A stretch of DNA of 35,009 bases, taken from Armatimonadetes bacterium UBA5352. GTDB lineage: Bacteria > Armatimonadota > Zipacnadia > Zipacnadales > UBA5352. Every line of letters begins with the position of its first letter. The stretch's first letter is position 1. Below the pieces are notes generated by a model. It saw only the letters and a list, made by a program, of their open reading frames with translations, made no database searches and had not been told where the DNA came from. The DNA lies in contig DHPY01000031.1 in NCBI GenBank assembly GCA_002411015.1, forward strand, positions 1 through 35,009. The letters are read 5' to 3'. Below are positions 16,875 to 25,198 of the stretch, one piece after another. The position numbers and the translations under genes were made by a program.

Positions 16875-18665
16875 ATGCCGACAGCAAGAGTAGTCCCCGA
16901 CCGCTTCACCGTCCTCCAGCCGTGCGATGTGCGCGTCGAGGTCACGCCCGATCGCGAACTCGACCGCGGCACCGTGATTGAGGTGCAGTTCCCGCAGTCG
17001 TGGACGATGGACCGCTGCGCAAGCTTCACGAAGAAGTATCAGATGGAGGACCCGGCCGCGGCCGAGTTCCTGCAGGTCTACGTGCCAGGAGAGGCCTGCA
17101 CCTTCGACGTGCGCGTCGAGCAGCGGGACTTCGACACCGGCAGCGAGATGTCGCGGCATGGCCGGCGCATCTACGCGACAGTCGAGGGTGACGCGGTGCC
17201 CGCGGGCCGCACGATCGTCTTCGACTGGCGCAACACGCTCGCCTCGCGCCGCGCGGAGAGCGAGATCGTCCATGTCGCGATCGATGGCGAGCGCGTCGAG
17301 CCGATGCCCGAGATCGTCACGTATCCGCGCGAGGAGGCGCGGCTGAAGGTCATCGCGCCCTCATCGGTCGCGCCCAACCAGCCCTTCGAGGTGCTGATCG
17401 TCTCGCTCGACCCGTACGAGAACGCGTCCAGCACGTGGCATGGGGGCGACGCGCTGCTCGGGCCGGATGGCGAGCAGCTGACCGACCCGCTGCGCTTCCA
17501 CGGAAGCTGCCGCCTGACCGTCGCGCTGCAGGGCGAGGGCGTGCAGCGGCTCAGCTACCGGGGCGTGCTCAGCAACCCGATCCGCGTAAGCGAGAACCCG
17601 CGCGGGCCGTACTGGGGCGATATCCACATCCACACACGCTGGTCGCATGACGCGATCGGGCGTTTCCCCTACGAGTACGCGCGCGATGTGAGCGGCCTCG
17701 ACTTTGCGGCGGTCTGCGACCACGCCGAGAGCGCTATCCAGTACTGGCAGCACCTCGTGGACCTCGCGAACGAGCACAACGAGCCGGGGCGCTTCGTGAC
17801 CTTCGTGGCCTACGAGAACGGCCTCGGCCACCCGTCGGGGCACTACAACACCTACTACGTCGGCTCCGATGGCAACTGCTACCTGAAGTCCGACTTCGGC
17901 GGGGACATCGAGAAGCTGAACCCGATGCTCGATCCGGAGGATGCGATGACGATCCCGCACCACACCGGAATCGGCTGGAACCGGCCGCCGAGTTCAACCG
18001 CGGTGGACTTCAGCAAGCTCGACGAGCGCTACTCGCCGGTGCTGGAGATCTACTCGCACCACGGCCAGAGCGAGCGCTACGCGCCAGACCAGGTGAACGC
18101 CTACGAGTTCAATCGCTGGCACACCCCGGGGCGGCGCACCAACCGCTCGATCGAGGCGCACTTCGCGCAGGACGCATGGCGGATGGGCAAGCGCCTTGGC
18201 GTCATCGGCTCCTCCGACGACCACTACGGGCAGGGCGGGATGGACTTCGAGGGCATCGCGGGCGTTTTCGCCGATGAGTTCACGCGCGAGGGCATCTGGC
18301 GCGGCATCCGCGGCCGGCACTGCTATGGCACCACCGGCGAGCGCATCCTGATCGACTTCAGCGTCAATGGCACTGAGATGGGGCAGGAGACCACCGCCCG
18401 CACCGGCGATGACCTCGAGATCAGCATCGCGGTACACGGGACGAACGTGCTCGCGCGGGTGGAGATCATTCGGCTGAACGAGTACTCGGGCGAGTTCGTG
18501 CAGGTCTTCGAGGAGCGGCCGTATGGGCTTGACTTCGAGACGGTGATCCGCGAGCAGTTCGGAGCGCCGGTGATGTATTACGTCCGCGTGCAGCAGGAGG
18601 GCATGATCCAGGACCGCGGCATCTTCGCGTGGTCGAGCCCGATCTGGGTGGATCAGAGGCTGTAG
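16875..18665 (+). CDS. DUF3604/PHP-like metal-dependent hydrolase family protein
   Basis: The protein has 596 residues. The N-terminal 235 residues are beta-rich with no recognised domain. The metal-binding domain starts at WGDIHIHTRWSHD (His251 and His253), a PHP-type motif. It continues with AAVCDHAES, TIPHHTG and GSSDDHYG (His450 region), all placed as metal ligands would be in DUF3604-like proteins. No signal peptide is seen. ATG 16875 has AGAGGAG 8 nt upstream and follows the deacetylase-like gene by 15 nt. The reaction is unknown; relatives are thought to be phosphoesterases or related hydrolases. Confidence 0.85.
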   Translation: MPTARVVPDRFTVLQPCDVRVEVTPDRELDRGTVIEVQFPQSWTMDRCASFTKKYQMEDPAAAEFLQVYVPGEACTFDVRVEQRDFDTGSEMSRHGRRIYATVEGDAVPAGRTIVFDWRNTLASRRAESEIVHVAIDGERVEPMPEIVTYPREEARLKVIAPSSVAPNQPFEVLIVSLDPYENASSTWHGGDALLGPDGEQLTDPLRFHGSCRLTVALQGEGVQRLSYRGVLSNPIRVSENPRGPYWGDIHIHTRWSHDAIGRFPYEYARDVSGLDFAAVCDHAESAIQYWQHLVDLANEHNEPGRFVTFVAYENGLGHPSGHYNTYYVGSDGNCYLKSDFGGDIEKLNPMLDPEDAMTIPHHTGIGWNRPPSSTAVDFSKLDERYSPVLEIYSHHGQSERYAPDQVNAYEFNRWHTPGRRTNRSIEAHFAQDAWRMGKRLGVIGSSDDHYGQGGMDFEGIAGVFADEFTREGIWRGIRGRHCYGTTGERILIDFSVNGTEMGQETTARTGDDLEISIAVHGTNVLARVEIIRLNEYSGEFVQVFEERPYGLDFETVIREQFGAPVMYYVRVQQEGMIQDRGIFAWSSPIWVDQRL

Positions 18666-18698
18666 ATCCGAGTGTCGCCTCTCCCATGTCACGTGGAT

Positions 18699-18723
18699 GG
18701 CGGCGGGAGCTGCTCCCGCCGCC
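18699..18723 (+). terminator. intrinsic terminator
   Basis: An 11-bp perfect stem (GGCGGCGGGAG 18699-18709 / CTCCCGCCGCC 18713-18723) with a 3-nt loop is followed by GTCTTGTTTC. It ends the deacetylase/DUF3604 unit and separates it from the sigma factor operon. Confidence 0.8.
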
Positions 18724-18740
18724 GTCTTGTTTCGGCCCCC

Positions 18741-18771
18741 GACGAAAGAATCCCCGTCCCCATAGACGAAA
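18741..18771 (+). promoter_or_regulatory. direct repeat GACGAAA upstream of the ECF sigma gene
   Basis: GACGAAA occurs at 18741-18747 and again at 18765-18771, 24 nt apart, in the short leader before the sigma factor. The spacing of about two helical turns would suit a regulator or a tandem -35-like element for autoregulation. This is suggestive only. Confidence 0.25.
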
Positions 18772-18827
18772 CTGCCCCCGCCAACACACTCAATGAACGC
18801 ATGGCCATGACGCGGAGAGGGGACGCG

Positions 18828-19346
18828 GTGAGCCGAAGCGGAGCCGGCGACAACGCGCTGCTGCGGAAGCTCGCAGCCGGGGACACTGCCGCGCTGGGCG
18901 ATCTGTATGACCGCCACGCGACCGCCCTCTACCGATGGCTGCTCGCGAAGGGCCTGCCGCGCGGCGACGCCGACGACCTGCTGAGCGAGTGCTTCCTGGC
19001 GCTGGTGGATCGGGGCGAGGGCGCGGCACGGATCGCGGATGTGCGGGCGTACCTGTTCGCGATCGCCAGGAACAGGCTCGCGCACCGCACGCCCGAGGCA
19101 CAGGCGCTGGAGCTTGTGCCCGAGCCTGCGACGGACCAGCAGTCTTCCGATGCTGTGGCCGTCCGCGAGGCGCTGGCCGATCTGCCGCCCGAGCAGTGCG
19201 AGGTGGTTGTGCTCAAGGTCTGGCACGGGCACACCTTCGCTGAGATCGGCGCGCTGCTGGGCATCCCGCCGAACACCGCGTCGAGCCGCTACCGCTACGC
19301 GCTGGAGAAGCTGCGCGCGATCCTGGGAGAGAGCGACGATGGATGA
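18828..19346 (+). CDS. ECF-type RNA polymerase sigma factor
   Basis: This is a 172-residue sigma-70 family protein with only regions 2 and 4. Region 2 covers about residues 8-80 (LYDRHATALYRWLLAKGL, DADDLLSECFLALV, RAYLFAIARNRLAHR). Region 4 has the helix-turn-helix TFAEIGALLGIPPNTASSRYRYALEKLR near the C-terminus. The GTG at 18828 was chosen because GGAGAGGGGA lies about 6 nt upstream; in-frame ATGs at 18801 and 18807 are alternatives with weaker sites. It overlaps the following membrane-protein gene by 8 nt, the usual sigma/anti-sigma arrangement. Confidence 0.9.
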   Translation: MSRSGAGDNALLRKLAAGDTAALGDLYDRHATALYRWLLAKGLPRGDADDLLSECFLALVDRGEGAARIADVRAYLFAIARNRLAHRTPEAQALELVPEPATDQQSSDAVAVREALADLPPEQCEVVVLKVWHGHTFAEIGALLGIPPNTASSRYRYALEKLRAILGESDDG

Positions 19347-19761
19347 CCGGAGGATGGAGGAGCGCCTGCGCGAGGTGCCGCTCGCCGAGCCGCGGCCGGA
19401 GCTGCGCGAGCGCATCCTGCGCGCGGCGGTGGAGCGCCCGAGGCGGTCGCGCTGGGCGGCGCGGGCGCAGTGGGCGCTGGCGGCGGCAGCGGCGCTGCTG
19501 ATCGCGGCGAACCTGGTCTTCGCGCACGTCCACGACGCGCGCATGGCGGAGCTGACGGGCGGCTCTCAGGCGGCCATCGCGGAGCGAGCGCCTGTGGACG
19601 CCGAGGCCTATGCGCAGGCTCTCGCCGAGCGCGAGCGGCTGATGTCGGAGATGCTCAACGTCGCGCACACCGACGCGGACCGAGGTGAGCCGGATGAAGA
19701 CCGATCGCTCAGAAACGGACAGGCATGGCGACGGTGGCATGAGCGCACGGAATGGTGCTAA
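19339..19761 (+). CDS. small single-span membrane protein, candidate anti-sigma factor
   Basis: A 140-residue protein with an Arg/Glu-rich cytoplasmic N-terminus (residues 1-42), one hydrophobic helix (about 43-62) and a charged extracytoplasmic tail. No zinc-binding (ZAS) His/Cys motif is visible. The anti-sigma role is inferred only from the 8-nt overlap with the sigma gene, the topology and the size. The start at ATG 19339 lies within the end of the sigma reading frame. The downstream gene overlaps its 3' end. Confidence 0.65.
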   Translation: MDDRRMEERLREVPLAEPRPELRERILRAAVERPRRSRWAARAQWALAAAAALLIAANLVFAHVHDARMAELTGGSQAAIAERAPVDAEAYAQALAERERLMSEMLNVAHTDADRGEPDEDRSLRNGQAWRRWHERTEWC

Positions 19762-21121
19762 GCCGTTCGGTTGTCTGCGCAGGCTCGGCATCGGTCTGCT
19801 GGTGCTCTCTGTGGTGCTCGCGGTCCCTTGGACGTACTTCGACATCACGCTGGGGATGAAGCTGGAGCGCGAGCTTGGGGCCATCCGAGAGCGCGGCGAG
19901 CCCCTGACGCTGGCGGAGGCGGTGCCGGGGATGCCGCCGCGCGACGAGAACGCTGCCGACGTGTACGAGGAGGCGTTTCGCGTCTTTCAGAAGTGGGAGC
20001 CGACGCCCGAGGGCGCCGTGCCAGGGACGCGGCTCAGCGATCTTGCGCCGGAGATGCAGCAGGCGGTAGATGACTTCATCAGCGGTGAGAGCGTTGATCT
20101 GCCTGCCGAGGCCCGCAGATGGCTCTTCAGCGATGAGATCGAGCAGCGCCTCGAGGCGATCAAGCGTGCCTCGCGGATGGAGCGATGCGTCTTCCCGGTC
20201 AACTGGGAGGATGGCTTCGCGGCCCTCTTCCCGCATCTCGCGCAGTTCCGCGAGGCCCAGCGTCTCGTGACCGCGCGGATGATGATCGCGGGCCGCGAGG
20301 GGCGGACAGGTGAGGCGCTGGAGTGGTGCAAGGTCGGCCTCCGGATGAGCGAACACGTAGGACAGGAGCCAACGCTGATCGGGCTGCTTGTTCGCGTGTC
20401 GATGCTGGAGGCCCTGAGCGCGGGTGCGCGCGACATCCTGGACGATCTGCGTCTGTCTCTCGCAGAGGTGCGCTCGCTGCACGGCATCATCGCCCAGGAG
20501 GACCTGTGGCGTCATCTGCGAGACGCGATGCAGGCCGAGCGCGCGTCCGGGCTGTCGCTGCTCGCGAGGCCGGCTGATCTTTCCGGAACCGGCCACGGGA
20601 CGAGTTCACCGTACCAGGAGGCGCTGTGGGCCCTCTACCGGAGCCCGGCCGGCGCGCCCTGGCGGAAGAACGATGCGGTTACGCTGCTGACACTGCACGA
20701 CCTGTTCGAGGAACGCATGGAGCGGCCGTGGCGTGAGGTTCGCGACGACTGGCCGCAGCGCGACGATTATGTTGGGTTCCGGGGATGGGCGGCGCCCATC
20801 ACCATGGTTGTGACCCCGGTCTTCGAACGCATCACGAAGAAACGCGACAGTGCCATCGCCCGCATGGACCAGTTCCAGATCGCCCTCGCCCTCAATCTCT
20901 ACCGGCAGAAGCATGGGGAGTATCCGCCGGCGCTGGAGCCGCTCGCGGGCACCATGGACTGGACGATCCCTGACGACATCTTCTCCGGCGAGCCCTTCGG
21001 CTACCACCGTGAGGGGAACGGGTACCTGCTGTGGTCGGTCGGTCCCGACCTCGGTGACGATGGCGGGGCAGACAGTGAGGAAGGGGACGATGGCGACATC
21101 GTCTGGCGGGTGCAGGGGTAG
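19694..21121 (+). CDS. membrane-anchored protein with pseudopilin-like C-terminal segment, function unknown
   Basis: The protein has about 475 residues. One N-terminal helix (about 31-48, GIGLLVLSVVLAVPWTYF) is followed by a mostly helical exported domain. The last 90 residues (DQFQIALALNLYRQKHGEYPPALEPLAG, then PFGYHREGNGYLLWSVGPDLGDDGG) resemble the C-terminal part of type II secretion pseudopilins (GspG), including the acidic, calcium-binding-like end. ATG 19694 has GAGGTGA 4-5 nt upstream and overlaps the previous gene by 68 nt; ATG 19739 would reduce the overlap to 23 nt. It is probably a target or sensor of the sigma/anti-sigma pair, by position. Confidence 0.7.
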   Translation: MKTDRSETDRHGDGGMSARNGAKPFGCLRRLGIGLLVLSVVLAVPWTYFDITLGMKLERELGAIRERGEPLTLAEAVPGMPPRDENAADVYEEAFRVFQKWEPTPEGAVPGTRLSDLAPEMQQAVDDFISGESVDLPAEARRWLFSDEIEQRLEAIKRASRMERCVFPVNWEDGFAALFPHLAQFREAQRLVTARMMIAGREGRTGEALEWCKVGLRMSEHVGQEPTLIGLLVRVSMLEALSAGARDILDDLRLSLAEVRSLHGIIAQEDLWRHLRDAMQAERASGLSLLARPADLSGTGHGTSSPYQEALWALYRSPAGAPWRKNDAVTLLTLHDLFEERMERPWREVRDDWPQRDDYVGFRGWAAPITMVVTPVFERITKKRDSAIARMDQFQIALALNLYRQKHGEYPPALEPLAGTMDWTIPDDIFSGEPFGYHREGNGYLLWSVGPDLGDDGGADSEEGDDGDIVWRVQG

Positions 21122-21142
21122 GGCGATCGTGGATCGGCAGCG

Positions 21143-21188
21143 TTCGTGGGGCAGGCAACGATTTGGCAGGCCAAGCCTGCCCCACGAA
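21143..21188. terminator. long palindrome between convergent genes, bidirectional terminator or dispersed repeat
   Basis: A perfect 14-bp inverted repeat (TTCGTGGGGCAGGC 21143-21156 / GCCTGCCCCACGAA 21175-21188) encloses an 18-nt loop. The loop contains a second GGCAGGC (21165-21171) that can also pair with the right arm (21175-21181), so two alternative hairpins compete. It lies between the ends of the + strand unit (21121) and the minus-strand glycosidase (21206). No T-tract follows. Confidence 0.55.
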
Positions 21189-21205
21189 AGGCAATGGCCG
21201 GGCGC

Positions 21206-24200
21206 TCAATAGGCCGGCCTCGTCCTCAGCAGCACTGTGCCGGGGCCGGGGACCTGCACCTCAAGCTGCTTCGTGTCGGCAGCCAGGATGCGCCCGGTGA
21301 TGAGGTCAATCACCCGCGTCGGCTCATTGAAGGTCAGGGTCTCCGTCCTGTCCACCGCTGAGTGCAGGCCGATCAGGTTGCGGCTCACGTAGCTCGGCTC
21401 CGTGCCTGCAACGGGTACGCGCACGCCCGCGTCCATGCAGATGCGCTTGAGCAGCAGCGTCGAGAGAATCGGGCCTGCGGAGTAGACGCTCGTCCAGTCA
21501 TCCATCTGCCGGACCACAAGCCCCGGCAGATCGGTCTCGCGCCACCTCGCCACGACCTCCGCATCGCGGGCGGCTGGCACGAATACCGGCCCGATCTCGA
21601 TGTTCGGTTGCAGATAGGAGCCGTCCCTGATGCCCTTCGCCCACGGGTGCTCCGGCTCAAGCGCGAACTGCCACGAGCGAATCTCCTCGATCTCGATGAA
21701 GTCCATGTCGGTCAGCTCGGAGATGCGCGCGACATCGAGATCGCCCTCGATGTAGCCCGGCGCGTAGAACCACGCGAGCGTTCGGCCATCGGACTTGAGT
21801 TCGGTGTTGATGTACTCCCGCTCATCCTCGGTCATCTGGAAGCAGTTGAGGAAGAAGTAGGCGCGCATCTTCGGCACGCGCCCGGCCACCACGTCGTCGA
21901 GCAGGTAGATGCTCCACGGCGCGCCGACCCGCTCGAAGACCGACTTCTGCCGGTAGACGAGCCAGTGCATGGCCTCGATCTGGTGGCTGAGATACGCCGC
22001 GGGCGTGTCCTCGTCCACGACCACCGCGATGCCATCGGTCTCCGGCGAGCGATCCCACTCAACCCAGCGGTCGGCGACGTCGCGAAGCTGTCCGATCACC
22101 TGCGCCTGCCGAGGATCGCCCGCGATCCAGCCGTTGCTGAAGTCGTACCAGCGCGTGGCGAGGCCCTTGGCTGTGGCGCTCGCGAAGGCCCGGCGAAGCT
22201 GGCTGACGGTGCCATCGAGGCCCTCCGGCGCGCCATGCGCACGCTGCGCCGGGTCGGTCACGAGGTGCGTGCGCAGGTCGCTCTCCATGCCCCAGAGCTT
22301 GCCATGCGCCAGCACTGAGCCGAAAGCGGTCATGACCGCGGTGGAGCCGCCGACCTCGCGCATGGCGTAATCCCACGGGCTCAGGAGGAAGTCGCACAGC
22401 GGCGAGCTGATGACGTTCGAGAGCGCCATATGCCCCGAATCGCCGGCTCTACGCGCGCCGCCGAGCATCGTCACCACGTAGCCGTAGTAGGTGCCGACGA
22501 GCGGCTCATTGTTGCCCGCGCGCTTCACGATGTCGAAGTAGTGCAGGATGCCGTCGGCCATCACATCCTGGAAGAAGAGGTAGAAGTCGATCACATAGCG
22601 GCCCTTGCTCGGGTCGCGGAAGAGCAGGTGATCGGCAGCGTCGCGCTCGGCAACAGACGGGATCGCGACCGTATCGAACGTCACCTCCGGCATCGCCCAC
22701 GCCTCGCGGAGCGCCTCCTCGCTCTCGTAGCGCTCGCTCACCCAGCGCCGGAAGGCCGACTGCATCGGCTCCGAATAGTCCGTTGGCGGGAAATCGCCGA
22801 CCGAGCCCCAGTGCTGCCACTCCCACGAGACGCCGGATGCCGGGAGGAAGCCGATGATGCGCGTACCGTACGACGCCGCACGCGAGTGCTCCACGAAACG
22901 CCGCACCGCGTCGCCTGCCTCCTGCCGCCACAGCTCAGAGGCCAGCGAGATGACCTGTCCCGACGCGTGGTAGACGCCCACGTCGGTGGAGCCATCCTCG
23001 GTCTGCGTGAGTTCCTCCGGGTGATCGGGCAGCCACCACTGCTGATAGCGCCCTTCGAGCGTGAAGGACGGGATGATCAGCGCCTGCGGGTCATGCACCA
23101 GCAGGTCCGTCACCCGCGCGTCCCACTCAGTGTAGTCGAACTGCCCCGGGCCCTTCCAACCGATGTCATCAGCGGCAAGGAAGTACAGATGCACGCCCGC
23201 GGCGGCCATATTGCCGATCCGCTCGCCGCTGACCACCAGCTCCTGGTAGTGCATGAACGGGTTCGGCCTGCCATCAACCATCAGCGTCGGAAGACCGTTG
23301 TGCTGCGCCACTCGCACGACCGGGCGCTGCTCGCGAGCAGACGGTGGCCTGACTGCGATGGTGCCGATGATCGCGTCCTCGCGGCCCTCGTAGTTCATCC
23401 GCGGGAAGCCGAGGAGCACATCGTAGGTGCCCGACGGCACGAAGCGCGACAGCTCGACCTGGATCGGCCCGACGCGTACCCGGGCTCCGGAATTCGGATC
23501 ATCCGGATCAGGTGGGATCGCGCGCGTGATCTCGGATACCGGTCGCGTCCAGCAGACGAACTCCGTGCCATCGCGCAGCAGCGCCAGCCTCACGGGGTTC
23601 GCTTGCGCCGTCTCCGGCAGGTGCGAGATCACCGCGGAGACCCGAAGCTGCCCGCCGGCCGAGATCTGAGCCGGGACGCTTGCGCTGACGAGCCTGACCT
23701 GTTCGCGCTCGCCAAAGTACTGATAGGCGAGGGCACCCCACGGGAGAGTGCCCGCGGCGGCAATGACGCTGGCCGTCGGCCACGTGCTCGCGTCGAAGCC
23801 CGGCTCGGTCCAGCCTTCCGGCGCCTCGCCGGCCGCGCGCCAGCTATCATCCGTGCGCAGCGCGACCGACCCGTTGGGCCAGAAGATTGCGCCCTCGGCG
23901 AGAACGCCCTCGGCGCTGGCGACGTCGTGCGCCTCGATCGCAAGCACGTTCGTGCCCCGCACCAGGTAAGGCCGCAGGTCCACGATCTCGGGCGTCCGCC
24001 AGCCATCCATGTCCAGGCTCTCTGAGAGCTTCTTCCCGTTGAGCCAGAGCTGATAGGTATCATCGGCAGTCACTTGCAGCTTCGCGGAGGTCACACGCGC
24101 CGGCGTGACCGGCAGATCGAAGCTCCTGCGGAGATATGCCGCGGCGTGGTCCTGCCCGCGCGTCTCCGAGGCCCAGATCCACTGCGCGTCCCAGCTCTCC

Positions 24201-25171
24201 ATCGGTGCCTCACACGGGGCCGGCGTGTCCGCGAGATGCTCGAGACGGACATCATCCCACCAGATGCGCGCGTTTCGCCCATCTGCGATCAGTGTCAGGT
24301 CCGCAGAGGCTGCAAGCTCTGGTGTCGTGAACTCTCCGCGGATCGTGCGGCGCCCCTGCGCGTCGGGCGGAGTGGCAGTGAGGCGAATCTCACCATCGGG
24401 GAGAGCATTGCCGAAGACGTCGAGGAAGCGAAGCTCAGCCGCAAGCTCCCGCGCGCTCCCCTCGATGGCGGTCACCGTCACACTGAAGCGGTAGAGGCCG
24501 ATGCGGTCGATCGGCGTGCGCATCGTGGCGCGGGCGATACGGTTGCGCGGTGCGGCCGCGCGTACCATCAGCGACCGGTCGCCCTGCGAGACGTTGTCGG
24601 TCGCCGAGCCACTCTCTGCCGCCTCTATGCTCCAGCCATCTGGCACGCCGTCGGCATCGAAGTCATTCTCGAAGCTCGCATTGGGCACGACGCCGGCCGG
24701 CGGGTTCGTCAGGCGGATGTAGTCAAGCGCGATCTCCGCGCCCTCGGGATTCAGGACGTCCAGCCGGATCCGCTCGATGGCGCCGCTCCAGCCCGGGAGG
24801 CCGCCCAGGATCGAGCGATAGACGCGTGGCTCATCGCTGGCGATGATCGCGTGCCGCTGCTTCGCATCGTCTGCGAACCGCCCTTCAGGGACCATCCAGA
24901 AGAGCTCGCCGCCACCGCTGATCGTGCTGGAGACACGGAACTCCACCATTGTGTAGTCGCTCGCGTTGATGTTCAGCGCGGGAGAGGTGAGCATCGAGTC
25001 ATACCGTGTCACGCCGCGCAACGCGCCGTCGCGCACCTCAACTGACTCGAAGTTCGCGGGCGTCCAGCCCTCGAGGTCACCGTCGGTGTCGAAGCGCCAG
25101 ACCAGGTCATCGGCGGCGTCGCCGAACATGGCCGTGCAAAGCAGCAGCGTAATCGTCAGCAGGCGACGCAT
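21206..25171 (-). CDS. large secreted multidomain glycoside-hydrolase-like protein (GH42/clan GH-A-like)
   Basis: The protein has 1321 residues. A signal peptide (MRRLLTITLLLCTAMFGDA) follows ATG 25171, with GGAGG 7 nt upstream; an in-frame start 7 codons earlier is less likely. Layout: a beta-rich module (about 20-150), a carbohydrate-binding-like module with AGVVPNASFENDFDADGVPDGW (about 155-320), a galactose-binding module beginning WDAQWIW (about 325-480), an immunoglobulin-like segment (to about 620), then a barrel domain. The barrel has SWEWQHWG (Glu784, candidate acid/base) followed by FRRWVSERYESEEALREAW, as in GH42 enzymes. KLWGMESDLRTHL has Glu963, a candidate nucleophile. It probably degrades or modifies a galactose-containing or related polysaccharide outside the cell. 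Confidence 0.8.
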   Translation of the reverse strand: MRRLLTITLLLCTAMFGDAADDLVWRFDTDGDLEGWTPANFESVEVRDGALRGVTRYDSMLTSPALNINASDYTMVEFRVSSTISGGGELFWMVPEGRFADDAKQRHAIIASDEPRVYRSILGGLPGWSGAIERIRLDVLNPEGAEIALDYIRLTNPPAGVVPNASFENDFDADGVPDGWSIEAAESGSATDNVSQGDRSLMVRAAAPRNRIARATMRTPIDRIGLYRFSVTVTAIEGSARELAAELRFLDVFGNALPDGEIRLTATPPDAQGRRTIRGEFTTPELAASADLTLIADGRNARIWWDDVRLEHLADTPAPCEAPMESWDAQWIWASETRGQDHAAAYLRRSFDLPVTPARVTSAKLQVTADDTYQLWLNGKKLSESLDMDGWRTPEIVDLRPYLVRGTNVLAIEAHDVASAEGVLAEGAIFWPNGSVALRTDDSWRAAGEAPEGWTEPGFDASTWPTASVIAAAGTLPWGALAYQYFGEREQVRLVSASVPAQISAGGQLRVSAVISHLPETAQANPVRLALLRDGTEFVCWTRPVSEITRAIPPDPDDPNSGARVRVGPIQVELSRFVPSGTYDVLLGFPRMNYEGREDAIIGTIAVRPPSAREQRPVVRVAQHNGLPTLMVDGRPNPFMHYQELVVSGERIGNMAAAGVHLYFLAADDIGWKGPGQFDYTEWDARVTDLLVHDPQALIIPSFTLEGRYQQWWLPDHPEELTQTEDGSTDVGVYHASGQVISLASELWRQEAGDAVRRFVEHSRAASYGTRIIGFLPASGVSWEWQHWGSVGDFPPTDYSEPMQSAFRRWVSERYESEEALREAWAMPEVTFDTVAIPSVAERDAADHLLFRDPSKGRYVIDFYLFFQDVMADGILHYFDIVKRAGNNEPLVGTYYGYVVTMLGGARRAGDSGHMALSNVISSPLCDFLLSPWDYAMREVGGSTAVMTAFGSVLAHGKLWGMESDLRTHLVTDPAQRAHGAPEGLDGTVSQLRRAFASATAKGLATRWYDFSNGWIAGDPRQAQVIGQLRDVADRWVEWDRSPETDGIAVVVDEDTPAAYLSHQIEAMHWLVYRQKSVFERVGAPWSIYLLDDVVAGRVPKMRAYFFLNCFQMTEDEREYINTELKSDGRTLAWFYAPGYIEGDLDVARISELTDMDFIEIEEIRSWQFALEPEHPWAKGIRDGSYLQPNIEIGPVFVPAARDAEVVARWRETDLPGLVVRQMDDWTSVYSAGPILSTLLLKRICMDAGVRVPVAGTEPSYVSRNLIGLHSAVDRTETLTFNEPTRVIDLITGRILAADTKQLEVQVPGPGTVLLRTRPAY

Positions 25172-25198
25172 AGGGAGCCTCCATCGTGGCACGCGAGA

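Noticed and set aside
22430..24025. 531-codon open frame on the plus strand inside the glycosidase gene
   Set aside because: The opposite strand encodes a signal peptide, binding modules and a barrel with conserved motifs. The plus-strand translation is Arg/Ala-rich without any motif.
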